Shown: one piece after another, positions 1 to 7,528 of the stretch
Numbering within the stretch: position 1 is the first letter of the stretch
Layout of the letters: every line of letters starts with the position of its first letter
NCBI GenBank assembly: GCA_013375405.1
Contig: JABXJU010000112.1
Span: 1-13,652, forward strand
Direction: 5' to 3'
Source of the DNA: Candidatus Helarchaeota archaeon
Lineage (GTDB): Archaea; Asgardarchaeota; Lokiarchaeia; Helarchaeales; HEL-GB-A
Length of the DNA: 13,652 nucleotides
Made by a program: the position numbers and the translations under genes
Notes under the pieces: generated by a model
What the model was told of the DNA's origin: nothing
What the model saw: the letters and a program-made list of their open reading frames with translations, nothing else
Database searches by the model: none

Positions 1-1
1 G

Positions 2-70
2 GGTGAAGGACCAGTACGGTTAAATAGAGGAAGCAAAATAAGTGAAATTAACTTTAGTTGTCGAAGTTAA
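2..70 (+). CDS. possible 3' end of a gene entering from the left
   Basis: Frame 2 is open from the window edge to a TAA at 68-70, giving 22 codons that begin Gly-Glu-Gly-Pro-Val-Arg-Leu-Asn-Arg-Gly. The other two forward frames stop within about 20 bases. The tail is too short to assign to a family and could be chance. It is listed only because no other gene explains the first 100 bases. Confidence 0.25.
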   Translation, partial: GEGPVRLNRGSKISEINFSCRS

Positions 71-100
71 GATATAAAGCAAAATGAAGATCGAATAACT

Positions 101-110
101 AATTTATAAT
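101..110 (+). promoter_or_regulatory. candidate TATA box for the Roadblock gene
   Basis: AATTTATAAT resembles an archaeal TATA box. At the usual 25-30 base spacing, transcription would start near 130-138, just ahead of the SD-supported ATG at 149. This would leave the in-frame ATG at 125 outside the transcript. No clear BRE precedes it. Inference only. Confidence 0.3.
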
Positions 111-148
111 GAAAATAAGTAAAAATGAAGATCACAGAGGGAATTTTC

Positions 149-523
149 ATGAGTAAAATCGACGAAGTTAAAAATATCTTAAAGGATCTGGAAGCAAGGG
201 TTCCGGATATAATAGGGTCAGCTATTATTAGAACTAACGGATTATTGATAGCGTCTGCCTTACCTAGTGAAGCAAATGAAAGAATGGTTGCTGCAATGTC
301 TGCAGCACTATTAGGTACCTCTAAAAGAACTGCTGAAGCATTATTTAATGGGACTTTTCGGAGTTTATCGTTGGAAATCGATAAGGGGAACATGTTTCTC
401 ATTGGAGCAGGCCGAGTAATTTTAGTGGGATTAACAAATAAAGAACCTAATATTGGACTAGTGACCTTAGAAATGGAGGATAGTAGCAAAAAAGTAGGGC
501 AATTATTTCAAATAGAAGAGTGA
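149..523 (+). CDS. Roadblock/LC7 domain protein, putative small-GTPase regulator
   Basis: The 124-residue product is a single Roadblock/LC7 domain, the usual size for the MglB-like family. Near residue 20 a hydrophobic strand leads into an Asn-Gly-Leu-Leu-Ile-Ala-Ser turn, the family's typical start. A helix rich in Met and Ala follows, and then a strand ending in Ile-Leu-Val-Gly-Leu. Family members dimerise and bind or regulate Ras-like or Arf-like GTPases; Asgard genomes carry many. The start at 149 is chosen because GAGGG (137-141) lies seven bases upstream. An in-frame ATG at 125 lacks an SD and would add eight residues. It is the first gene of a four-gene + strand run, and the next start lies nine bases after its stop. 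No GTPase is encoded beside it, so the partner is unknown. Confidence 0.85.
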   Translation: MSKIDEVKNILKDLEARVPDIIGSAIIRTNGLLIASALPSEANERMVAAMSAALLGTSKRTAEALFNGTFRSLSLEIDKGNMFLIGAGRVILVGLTNKEPNIGLVTLEMEDSSKKVGQLFQIEE

Positions 524-531
524 GAAGAAAA

Positions 532-984
532 ATGTCGTCACAACTAAGATTTATAGCATCTGTTTTTAAAATGGCAATTAAAGAAATTTATAATGTAATG
601 GGTCCTGAATCGGTACAAACTGTTTTCAGATTAATGGGAGAAGGGCAAGGAGAAGCAATAGAAAGACGGTTACGGATAAAATATAAGACTGAAAACTGGA
701 CCCCGGAGCAATTTATCGAAAAATTTGTGAAGGATGTCATTGAACCAGCGTTAGGTGAAGGACAAGCAGAATTTGAGATAGGCAGTAATGAATTGACTGT
801 AAAAATTAAGACGTGTCCCTTTAAACGTGCAAATATGAAAATATCTGATAAATTATATTGCACGTATACGGAAGGGATGGTCGAAGAAGCCTTTAAGAAA
901 GCATTAAAGAACATAGAATTCAAGAGTGAACAATTAATAGCAGACAGAAAACCAGAATGTGTCTTTAAGATTAAAGTTAAGTGA
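532..984 (+). CDS. V4R-like (4-vinyl reductase / TRAPP-Bet3 fold) protein
   Basis: The 150-residue product has an N-terminal helical half. Its C-terminal half carries Cys95-Pro-Phe, then Cys110 followed by Thr-Glu-Gly-Met, and finally a strand with Pro-Glu-Cys143-Val-Phe-Lys-Ile. This three-cysteine layout and the closing Cys-x-Phe strand resemble V4R-domain and L-2-amino-thiazoline-4-carboxylate hydrolase-like proteins. Established knowledge: V4R shares its fold with the Bet3 subunits of the TRAPP vesicle-tethering complex, and some members bind small hydrophobic ligands or metals. A GTG at 520 could also start the frame. GTGAG at 520-524 instead looks like the SD for ATG 532, matching other starts in this window. 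Tight linkage to the Roadblock gene suggests joint function. The exact subfamily is uncertain. Confidence 0.6.
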   Translation: MSSQLRFIASVFKMAIKEIYNVMGPESVQTVFRLMGEGQGEAIERRLRIKYKTENWTPEQFIEKFVKDVIEPALGEGQAEFEIGSNELTVKIKTCPFKRANMKISDKLYCTYTEGMVEEAFKKALKNIEFKSEQLIADRKPECVFKIKVK

Positions 985-1011
985 GGAAGAAATAGTTAAT
1001 ATAATTACCTC

Positions 1012-1020
1012 TTTTTTTTT
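1012..1020 (+). terminator. oligo-T tract, possible archaeal terminator
   Basis: A run of nine T residues lies 28 bases after the V4R-like stop and 21 bases before the next start. Archaeal RNA polymerase often terminates at such tracts without a strong hairpin, and no convincing stem precedes it. It may split the cluster into two transcripts or cause only partial termination. Confidence 0.4.
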
Positions 1021-1041
1021 ATTCTTAAAGAAATATGTTGA

Positions 1042-1788
1042 ATGGAACTAAGAAGAATGATTCAATATTTCCTAATTCTAAAAAGAACAGGGGAAAATAT
1101 ATACAAGAAATCTTTTGGGAAAATAGACATGAATGAAACCGTGATGAGCGGATTTTTCTCGGCTTTCTTTACATTTACCCAAAGTCTATGTGGGGCAGAT
1201 GTTCAGGATATAGAATTAGGGCCATACAGAATGTTATTCGAAATTGTTGGGAAGTCATTAATTTTAGCTGTCATTTTTGATAAAGCAGACAGTATTATTT
1301 ATGTTCACCAAAAATTGACCACATTAAAGAAGATCATAGAGACAGATTATGCCGATCATATTAAGAAAAATTTTTGTAAAACAGAGGATTTTTTAGGATT
1401 AAATGACATTATTGATGATTTAATATCAAAACCCCAAGAAGTTGGGGTATCTGAGGCTAGAAAAATAAAATATATGGAGATATTAGAGAAATTACGTTCC
1501 AGCAATGAAATTTTAGATGTAGCTTTAATTTCAATTAATGGTGTGCCCTTATTGGGTGCAGCCAAACAAGATTTTTTGGACTTGATCATTGGGCAAATGG
1601 ATGCATTTTGGAAATTTAAAAGCACAGTATTGGACCAAATCATCTTGTATTATGAAAATAGATATATTATTTTGCATAAGGTTAATGGTGATATAGTCTT
1701 ATGCTGTTTTGCGCGAAGAAATACACCAATCGGACTAGCAACCTTATTAGTCGAGGAAGCATCAACGAAAATATCAAGAATCAGATAG
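1042..1788 (+). CDS. longin-like plus Roadblock-like two-domain protein
   Basis: The 248-residue protein appears to have two related alpha/beta halves. Residues 5-110 begin with a strand (Ile-Gln-Tyr-Phe-Leu-Ile-Leu), a Gly turn and a second strand. An amphipathic helix containing Met-Ser-Gly-Phe-Phe-Ser-Ala-Phe follows, as in longin-type domains reported from Asgard archaea. Residues 150-248 start with Asp-Val-Ala-Leu-Ile-Ser-Ile-Asn-Gly-Val-Pro and look Roadblock-like, with a final strand and helix. Longin and Roadblock folds are related and both serve as platforms for small GTPases. There are no membrane segments. The start has no clear SD, and ATG at 1057 is an alternative. The domain calls come from pattern only; a divergent double Roadblock is the main alternative. 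Confidence 0.55.
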   Translation: MELRRMIQYFLILKRTGENIYKKSFGKIDMNETVMSGFFSAFFTFTQSLCGADVQDIELGPYRMLFEIVGKSLILAVIFDKADSIIYVHQKLTTLKKIIETDYADHIKKNFCKTEDFLGLNDIIDDLISKPQEVGVSEARKIKYMEILEKLRSSNEILDVALISINGVPLLGAAKQDFLDLIIGQMDAFWKFKSTVLDQIILYYENRYIILHKVNGDIVLCCFARRNTPIGLATLLVEEASTKISRIR

Positions 1789-1815
1789 AAAAAATATTTA
1801 TAGGGATAGTTTGAG

Positions 1816-2229
1816 ATGGGAATATTTTCTCGGTTGAAAGAGTTTTTTTCGGGGAAATCAATTGAATTCCTCACAGAATTTGAACCTGAAATAAAAAAAT
1901 TACAGAAAAAGAGTAATTCAGAAATCATAGCTTTAATAGGAACCCATGGAAGATTAAAAGGACTGCCATTGATATATGCTGCTACTGATGAAAGTGAAAT
2001 ACGAAGATATACAGCCCAATTAACTGAAATTATGGGGGTACTCCCGAAAATAGATGATGAGAAAATAATTAGAGATGTCCTCATCAGATATTATGAATCA
2101 ATTCTTTATTATAAACCTATTATTGAAAATGTTAGCTTTTTTGCACTTGCTTCCCACAAAACTGACGTATCAATCCTTGAACAATGGGTTAATAGCAACA
2201 TTGTTGCATTAAGAGAGGTCTTAGTTTAA
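1816..2229 (+). CDS. small Roadblock-like protein, function unknown
   Basis: The 137-residue protein has a basic N-terminal helix, then a strand-turn-strand segment (Ile-Ile-Ala-Leu-Ile-Gly-Thr-His-Gly-Arg-Leu-Lys-Gly-Leu-Pro) near residue 40. A helix and a second alternating region follow, ending in a helix. The turn and the order of elements resemble a divergent Roadblock/longin fold, but no signature residue settles it. It starts 27 bases after the previous gene. Its TAA (2227-2229) overlaps the stop codon of the convergent GTPase gene. The real gene call is firm; the family call is weak. Confidence 0.5.
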   Translation: MGIFSRLKEFFSGKSIEFLTEFEPEIKKLQKKSNSEIIALIGTHGRLKGLPLIYAATDESEIRRYTAQLTEIMGVLPKIDDEKIIRDVLIRYYESILYYKPIIENVSFFALASHKTDVSILEQWVNSNIVALREVLV

Positions 2230-3002
2230 TTTTTTTGTTCATTTGGAAGTGTATAATAAGGGATTTGTCCCCGCTGGAAATCCCTAATAACGATTTTAGC
2301 CGCTTCATACATATCCGGGATGCCACCTGGTAAGATTTTGCCACGCCGTTTGGCAAGTTTCTCAAGAAGGTCATCCAATCCTATATAATTCAATTTGTAA
2401 AAGTTCGATAATATAGAAGGTCCAGTCCGGTTCATAATTTCGGCAACAACGGCATCCACATTTTTAATTTTTTCGGGAGTGATAACCGCTTTCAAGGCAA
2501 GTTCTAGTTCATCACCCTCGATCGGAATTATTCCAGGTGAATCAATCAAGCGGATATTTTTAGTTAAATTAATATACTGCTTTCCTCGCGTGAAGCCAGC
2601 TTGGGGCGAAGTTCCAACAATTTTAGCACCTTTTAGTCCATTAATTATGGTGCTTTTTCCAACATTCGAATATCCTACAATTGCAACGTAAACAGGGAGA
2701 CTGGGAGCAAATTGAAGGATTTTTTTTCGTAATAAGCGTAAAGTTCTTTCAAATCCACGGGTGCCACTAATTGCGATAGTAGGAAATTCTGATTGTAATA
2801 ATTTTCGCCATTCATTGGCAACGTCTTTGGGAACTAAATCTATTTTATTCAAAACGAGAAGCAATTTTTTATCGTTTTGTGAGAGGATTAATTTTTCAAT
2901 TCGTTTGTTTCGAGTTCCATTTGGATCCCTCGCGTCCAAAACTTCCAAAATCAAATTTGCGTCAGCTATGACATCATTAACGATTTGCCATTGGCGACTC
3001 AT
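2226..3002 (-). CDS. circularly permuted GTPase of the HSR1/YlqF/Nog2 group
   Basis: The 258-residue protein carries GTPase motifs in permuted order: G4 Asn52-Lys-Ile-Asp55, then Ser79-Gly-Thr (G5), then the P-loop Gly110-Tyr-Ser-Asn-Val-Gly-Lys-Ser-Thr118, then Asp154-Ser-Pro-Gly157 (G3). The Asp-Ala-Arg-Asp-Pro stretch at 23-27 is typical of this group. Known relatives (RbgA/YlqF, Mtg1, Nog2, Lsg1) act in assembly of the large ribosomal subunit. An archaeal role in ribosome maturation is therefore likely but inferred. The ATG at 3002 is preferred over the in-frame GTG at 3011, because GTGAG upstream looks like the SD. It lies 31 bases downstream of the third methyltransferase-like gene in transcription order, so it may share that transcript. 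Confidence 0.88.
   Translation of the reverse strand: MSRQWQIVNDVIADANLILEVLDARDPNGTRNKRIEKLILSQNDKKLLLVLNKIDLVPKDVANEWRKLLQSEFPTIAISGTRGFERTLRLLRKKILQFAPSLPVYVAIVGYSNVGKSTIINGLKGAKIVGTSPQAGFTRGKQYINLTKNIRLIDSPGIIPIEGDELELALKAVITPEKIKNVDAVVAEIMNRTGPSILSNFYKLNYIGLDDLLEKLAKRRGKILPGGIPDMYEAAKIVIRDFQRGQIPYYTLPNEQKN
2230..2236 (+). terminator. oligo-T tract after the Roadblock cluster
   Basis: Seven T residues follow directly after the stop codon at 2229, a suitable archaeal terminator for the + strand cluster. It lies inside the last codons of the opposing GTPase gene, which forces an Asn-Glu-Gln-Lys-Asn tail there. Confidence 0.35.
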
Positions 3003-3033
3003 TTTTCTCACATATATACGCTAGAAAATTTTG

Positions 3034-4122
3034 TTAAGATAAAACTTGGAGCGGATATTTACCCCATTTTTTGAGGGCTTTCTTAAAAGCTCTTTCATTT
3101 CTCTTTGGAACATTGATAACATCTCTATCCAGATAGAAGTAGGCTAGAAATCCTCCATCTTGAGTGCTAAAAGTTCTGAGCATCTCTATCACTTCTTGTT
3201 CTACTTCTTCTGGGGTACCATTTGGATATACAGTTTGAATATTTACACTCGCCCAAAAGGGAAATATGCCTTGGAATTCACGGAGTCTATCAAAGCCTGA
3301 CAAACGTGGCGAATCAAACTCGAGGGAATCAATTCCAGTGTCAATTAAAGTTGGAATCAAGTCGCCAATGTTACCACAGCTATGTAAATGAAAATCACAA
3401 TCGTGATCATGACAATAGTCAATGATTTTCTTATAGGGGTCTGTATAAAATTTTTTAAATAATTCTGGACTAAAAAACGGTGCTTCCTGGGTCCCGAGAT
3501 CATCACATGCCCAAATCCCGTCTGGTTTGTATTTGGTTATCATCATTTCTACATTACTCAGAAAATTGTCAGTTACTTTCTTAATCAATTGATGCAGTTG
3601 TTTTGGATTTCTTCGGTGATCAATTAGGGTATTTGTGAAACCACGAAGCATGGATACTCTATTTTGGATAAAAATAATGCTGTTTATTATGCTAATTTTA
3701 TATTTTTGAGGAAAAAACTTGGATATCCAATTCATAAGCTTATACGAATTTGGATCTACAATAGTAGGGGAAGGGTTCCATACATCTAGCTTATCCCATG
3801 GGTCAATAGCGGGTCTTCCAGGATGTCCCATTGATAAATCGTTTCCCCTTTTATTCCAGTAGCATCCCCATTCGTCAACTACCTCGTGGTCGTACTTCCA
3901 CCAGCTTTTGGGTGCCCAGGAGGGCCTTTTCCACCTATGAAGTCTTAATTTACGGATAAGGGAAGATATGTACCACGGATAGACATTTTTTTCATTCGGT
4001 TGCCACTTTTTCGATGGTAAATTGAATAAAGGAAATACATCCCCAAAGGCACTATAGAATACTGGTACTCGATCGGGTTTATCAAAGGTCAGTGCCCGTT
4101 TCACACGCTCTTTACTTTTCAT
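3034..4122 (-). CDS. UroD/corrinoid methyltransferase-superfamily protein, paralog 1
   Basis: The 362-residue protein belongs to the uroporphyrinogen decarboxylase-like TIM-barrel superfamily, which includes the MtaA/MtbA-type methyltransferases that move methyl groups between corrinoid proteins and acceptors. Visible marks are an N-terminal Lys-Glu-Arg-Val-Lys-Arg-Ala-Leu segment with an Arg-Val-Pro turn. An Asp-Asp-Leu-Gly motif is followed by Ser-Pro-Glu-Leu-Phe-Lys, and a His247-Ser-Cys249-Gly-Asn motif may hold zinc or a thiol. Compared with its neighbours it lacks two cysteines: Ser replaces the Cys of the later Phe-Trp-Ala-Cys motif, and the terminal Cys-Leu-Ser has become Val-Leu-Ser. 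The start at 4122 aligns with paralog 3 and follows a GGTGTG leader; an in-frame GTG at 4128 is less likely. No corrinoid protein gene is nearby, so the substrate is unknown. Confidence 0.82.
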   Translation of the reverse strand: MKSKERVKRALTFDKPDRVPVFYSAFGDVFPLFNLPSKKWQPNEKNVYPWYISSLIRKLRLHRWKRPSWAPKSWWKYDHEVVDEWGCYWNKRGNDLSMGHPGRPAIDPWDKLDVWNPSPTIVDPNSYKLMNWISKFFPQKYKISIINSIIFIQNRVSMLRGFTNTLIDHRRNPKQLHQLIKKVTDNFLSNVEMMITKYKPDGIWACDDLGTQEAPFFSPELFKKFYTDPYKKIIDYCHDHDCDFHLHSCGNIGDLIPTLIDTGIDSLEFDSPRLSGFDRLREFQGIFPFWASVNIQTVYPNGTPEEVEQEVIEMLRTFSTQDGGFLAYFYLDRDVINVPKRNERAFKKALKKWGKYPLQVLS

Positions 4123-4207
4123 TTTCACACCAGAACGTTATTTTCTAAGTTTTATTATGTGTTCTTTATTATTTATAAACAAATAATTTCTTCATTCAAA
4201 AATTTTA

Positions 4208-5290
4208 TCAAGATAAACATTTGAGGGGATATTTTCCCCATTTTTTAAGTGCTTTGTGAAATGCTTGAATATTAACCTTAGGGATGTTGATTGCTTTGGG
4301 TTGGGGGTAGAAATAAGCGAGATATCCCCCTTCTTGAGTGCTAAAAGTTTGGATCATCTTTATAACCTCTTGCTCAACCTCTTCTGGTGACCCTTTTGGA
4401 TATACAGATTGAATATCCACACAGGCCCAGAAAGGAATTTTACCTCGGAATTCAAGGAGTCTTTCAATCCCTGTCTGATGTGGAGAATCAAGTTCGATAG
4501 AATCCACTCCGATATCGATCAGAGTTGGTATTAATTCCCCAATGTTCCCACAACTATGTAAATGAAAAGCATAATCGTGATCATGGAGATAGTTTATTAT
4601 TTCTTTGTAAGGATCAGCATAATATTTCTTGAATATTTCCGGACTGAAAAATAATCCACTCTGAGTGCCCAGATCATCGTAAATAAAAAAACCATCTGGA
4701 TTGTATTGCAGCCACATTTCAATATTCGTCATAAAAATATCAGTGATTTTTTTTATTAAGTGATGCACCTGCTTGGGATTTCGCAGATAATCAATCAGGA
4801 GATTGGTGAAGCCACGTGCCATGGATGCACGGGTAACAATGAATTGCGCGTCATGTATAAGAGCAACTCTATAATTTCTAAGATTAAGTTGGGATAACCT
4901 TCCCAGATACTTGTAAGTTTGTTTATCAGTAACATTTGGCCCTTCCCATGTGTCTAATTTATCCCATGTATCGATGACAGGGCGCCCAGGATGGCCCATT
5001 GTAAAATCACTCGCTTTTTTATTCCAGTAGCATCCCCACTCATCAACTTCTTCCCGATCGTATTTCCACCAATTTTTAATAGCCCAATCAGGTTGTTTCC
5101 ACTCGTATATTTTTAATTTTGCGATACTTCCGTCCCCTAAATGAGGATATACACCTTTCTCATTAGGTTGCCAGCCTTTTGAAGGCATATTAAGCATTAC
5201 AAAAACATCGTTAAAGGGTGGTTTGAAAATTGGAACACGGTTAGGTTTGTTAAAGGTCAACGCCCGTTGGACACGTTCTCTGCTGATCAT
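4208..5290 (-). CDS. UroD/corrinoid methyltransferase-superfamily protein, paralog 2
   Basis: The 360-residue product is collinear with its two neighbours over the full length. It shares the Trp-Gln-Pro-Asn-Glu-Lys segment, the Trp-Gly-Cys-Tyr-Trp-Asn-Lys segment, Gly-His-Pro-Gly-Arg-Pro, Asp-Asp-Leu-Gly-Thr-Gln and the His245-Ser-Cys247-Gly-Asn motif. It keeps the later Phe-Trp-Ala-Cys and the terminal Cys-Leu-Ser. It is the most divergent copy in the middle, where Tyr-Asp-Asp-Leu-Gly replaces Ala-Asp-Asp-Leu-Gly or Cys-Asp-Asp-Leu-Gly. ATG 5290 follows a TAGTGAGAAA leader, also seen before paralog 3. The 79-80 base gaps to both neighbours argue for duplication together with the surrounding spacer. 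Confidence 0.84.
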   Translation of the reverse strand: MISRERVQRALTFNKPNRVPIFKPPFNDVFVMLNMPSKGWQPNEKGVYPHLGDGSIAKLKIYEWKQPDWAIKNWWKYDREEVDEWGCYWNKKASDFTMGHPGRPVIDTWDKLDTWEGPNVTDKQTYKYLGRLSQLNLRNYRVALIHDAQFIVTRASMARGFTNLLIDYLRNPKQVHHLIKKITDIFMTNIEMWLQYNPDGFFIYDDLGTQSGLFFSPEIFKKYYADPYKEIINYLHDHDYAFHLHSCGNIGELIPTLIDIGVDSIELDSPHQTGIERLLEFRGKIPFWACVDIQSVYPKGSPEEVEQEVIKMIQTFSTQEGGYLAYFYPQPKAINIPKVNIQAFHKALKKWGKYPLKCLS

Positions 5291-5370
5291 TTTCTCACTA
5301 GAAAATCATATTTTCAATTTTATTTTTGCATTTTAATCTTTTATATGATTTCTTCACTTAAAAAATTCTG

Positions 5371-6456
5371 TCAAGACAAGCATTTGAGGGGATAGGTCCC
5401 CCATTTTTTTAATGCTTCCTTAAAGGCTTTAAAATTGCGTTTTGGAATATTGATGGCTTTAATATCTGGATAGAAATAAGCGAGATACCCGCCTTCTTGA
5501 GTGCTAAAAGTTTGGATCATTTTTATAACTTCTTGTTCTACTTCTTCTGGTGTTCCATTCGGATACACGGATTGGATATTTACACAGGCCCAGAAAGGAA
5601 GTTTACCCCGGAATTCGAAGAGTTTTCCGAACCCTGATAAACGCGGTGAGTCAAACTCGAGCGCATCAACACCAATATCAATTAAAGTAGAAACGAGCTC
5701 TCCGATGTTGCCACAGCTATGCAGATGAAAAGTAGAATCGTGATCATGGAGATAGTTTATAATCTTTTTATAGGGACCTGCATAAAATTTCTTAAACATT
5801 TCCGGACTAAAAAAGAGCGCCTCCTGGCTCCCGAGATCATCAGCTACCCAGATACCATCTATGTTATATTTCGTTACTAACATTTCGACATTACTCATAA
5901 AAATATCAGTAACTCTCTTAATCAATTGATGGACTTGTTTGGGATTTCTCCGGTGATCAATCAGGAGGTTTGTGAAGCCTCGTAACATAGAAACACGGCT
6001 AAAAATGAAATTGGAATCATACACTAAGGCAAGCTTGTATTTTCTAAAATATAACTTGGATAATCTGTTAAAAAATCTGTATATTTTCCCATCACCTGCA
6101 TTGGGGCCCTCCCACGTCTCTAGCTTATCCCATGTATCGATAACAGGACGTCCAGGATGGCCCATCGTAATATCAGTCGTTTTTTTATTCCAATAGCAGC
6201 CCCACTGATCTACCTCTTCCCGTTCATGTTTCCACCAATCTTTAGGGGCCCAATCTGGGCGTTTCCATCTGTATAATCTCCATTTTCGTAGAGCATCAGA
6301 CAAAAGATGAGGATAAACATTTTTCTCATTAGGTTGCCAGTTTTTTGAAGGCATATTCACTAACACAAAAACATCACCAGAGGGGGTTCTAAACTGTGGA
6401 ACACGGTCGGGTTTATTGAAGGTTAATGCCCGTTTCACACGTTCTTTACTCTTCAT
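5371..6456 (-). CDS. UroD/corrinoid methyltransferase-superfamily protein, paralog 3
   Basis: The 361-residue product is the first of the three paralogs in transcription order and closest to the apparent consensus. His246-Ser-Cys248-Gly-Asn lies at the likely barrel active site. Cys291 lies in Phe-Trp-Ala-Cys and a further Cys sits three residues from the end. MtaA/MtbA enzymes bind zinc through one His and two Cys; which cysteine would complete a site here cannot be settled by eye, and spacing differs from the classical enzymes. Heme-pathway uroporphyrinogen decarboxylase is unlikely, given the His-x-Cys-Gly-Asn motif and three adjacent copies. The gene starts 15 bases after the membrane protein gene, so the two are probably cotranscribed. 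Confidence 0.84.
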   Translation of the reverse strand: MKSKERVKRALTFNKPDRVPQFRTPSGDVFVLVNMPSKNWQPNEKNVYPHLLSDALRKWRLYRWKRPDWAPKDWWKHEREEVDQWGCYWNKKTTDITMGHPGRPVIDTWDKLETWEGPNAGDGKIYRFFNRLSKLYFRKYKLALVYDSNFIFSRVSMLRGFTNLLIDHRRNPKQVHQLIKRVTDIFMSNVEMLVTKYNIDGIWVADDLGSQEALFFSPEMFKKFYAGPYKKIINYLHDHDSTFHLHSCGNIGELVSTLIDIGVDALEFDSPRLSGFGKLFEFRGKLPFWACVNIQSVYPNGTPEEVEQEVIKMIQTFSTQEGGYLAYFYPDIKAINIPKRNFKAFKEALKKWGTYPLKCLS

Positions 6457-6471
6457 TTTCTCACTAAACGT

Positions 6472-7299
6472 TTATTTTCTCAATTTAAATACATGTTTTT
6501 TATTTTTAATTGTTTCTTCAGTATAAGAAAATTCGGTTAATCGCATTATTTCCTTTATTAGTTGATTTAATTTCACCATTTCGTCATTGTTATAATTTAT
6601 CAAACTTGAATCAATGAGAATGGGCTTAGAGATCAGGGTTTTTCTTAATGTTTGTGGTCTAAAAAATTCTAGAGAATCCTCCTCATCTTCGACTGCAATA
6701 GGTTCATCTTCAAACCCAGGATCCGTTTCTAAAAGATATAATTGGATTCGATATCGATGCGGTTTGCCGCCCCTATTGAGAAATCCCAAACCTTCTGCGT
6801 ATTCAAGTACGAATTCTTTTATTTCAGAAAATGGTATGGAGTTCCTAGAAATGAAAAAAAGGAAGATCCGTTCATGGAATTCTAGGGTCGCTTTAATCCC
6901 GTCAAGACTAATCATTTTGGAATGAGTGAGAAAGTAGATTCCAGTAATTAAGAAGGGTGAAAACGCGAAAATTAAAGAATAAGTTCCAATATAAACCATA
7001 ATATTGAGAACTAATAATAGAATGTGTCCATAAAATGTTATTGAATTTCGAATCCTGAAGAAATAATAAATGCTCGGAACCTCAAAACCAATAATATATC
7101 CCAAAAGACCACTTAAACCTAAACTCCAAATTAAAGAATTTAAATTCGATTCAATTGGAACATAAATTTTGTTGTCATTGAGTATAAAAAGATAAATTGG
7201 AATTATTATCCCAATAATCGTGAAAATTAGTCCTAAATACCGCACTTTTGTTGGAAGTGTGAGTTTAATGTTTCTCTCAGTAATTTGTTTAATTTTCAT
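6472..7299 (-). CDS. membrane protein with a possible PH-like cytoplasmic domain
   Basis: The 275-residue protein has hydrophobic segments at about 20-40, 56-72 and 92-125, the last long enough for one or two passes. After residue 128 the chain is soluble, with alternating strands, a Phe-Ser-Glu-Ile-Lys-Glu-Phe turn and an acidic stretch (Glu-Asp-Glu-Glu-Asp near 205-210). It ends in a helix with Met-Val-Lys-Leu-Asn-Gln-Leu-Ile-Lys-Glu. Two or more membrane passes followed by a PH-like beta domain is a common layout in prokaryotic proteins of unknown function, but the PH call is tentative. It has no signal peptide and no enzyme motif. It is probably the first gene of the - strand run. The ATG at 7299 lacks an SD, which suits a leaderless or short-leader transcript. 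Confidence 0.7.
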   Translation of the reverse strand: MKIKQITERNIKLTLPTKVRYLGLIFTIIGIIIPIYLFILNDNKIYVPIESNLNSLIWSLGLSGLLGYIIGFEVPSIYYFFRIRNSITFYGHILLLVLNIMVYIGTYSLIFAFSPFLITGIYFLTHSKMISLDGIKATLEFHERIFLFFISRNSIPFSEIKEFVLEYAEGLGFLNRGGKPHRYRIQLYLLETDPGFEDEPIAVEDEEDSLEFFRPQTLRKTLISKPILIDSSLINYNNDEMVKLNQLIKEIMRLTEFSYTEETIKNKKHVFKLRK

Positions 7300-7339
7300 A
7301 TTTGGTTATCCTGCACTGATAAGTCACATAAATCTCAAT

Positions 7340-7352
7340 AATCACAGTGATT
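7340..7352. promoter_or_regulatory. 13-bp palindrome in the divergent intergenic region
   Basis: AATCACAGTGATT is a perfect inverted repeat with six-base arms around one central base. It lies 41 bases upstream of the leftward membrane protein gene, within the 229-base region (7300-7528) that also drives the EF-2-like gene. The placement suits an operator for a dimeric regulator, but such short palindromes also occur by chance. The same region holds T8 at 7451-7458 and several AT-rich TATA-like stretches that I cannot assign. Confidence 0.25.
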
Positions 7353-7528
7353 TGATGTATACTTATCCATAAACTTTAAATTTTGTCTTTTCTCAAATTA
7401 GTTGAAGGTTTTAAAAGATGATGAAAACGCCATCACAGATTTAAGAGACCTTTTTTTTAACTAAGAATATTTTATTATTAATTATTCTGATGTTTATTAA
7501 AATTTGAAAAGATTCACGGTTGATCATA

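Larger units (their letters stand above)
3034..6456 (-). repeat. tandem triplication of a methyltransferase-like gene
   Basis: Three head-to-tail genes of about 1.09 kb are separated by 79-85 bases. The similarity extends past the coding sequence: a TCAAGATAAAC/TCAAGACAAGC stretch sits over each stop codon, and GTGAGAAAATG leaders precede copies 2 and 3. Spacers around 4129-4207 and 5291-5370 are AT-rich and contain nothing else I can identify. Confidence 0.75.

Noticed and set aside
81..133. 12-base direct repeat AAAATGAAGATC at 81-92 and 122-133
   Set aside because: Short, AT-rich and present only twice; likely chance or a small local duplication with no visible role.
3034..6456. Heme-pathway uroporphyrinogen decarboxylase
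   Set aside because: Three tandem copies, a His-x-Cys-Gly-Asn motif and absence of other heme genes favour the methyltransferase-like branch.
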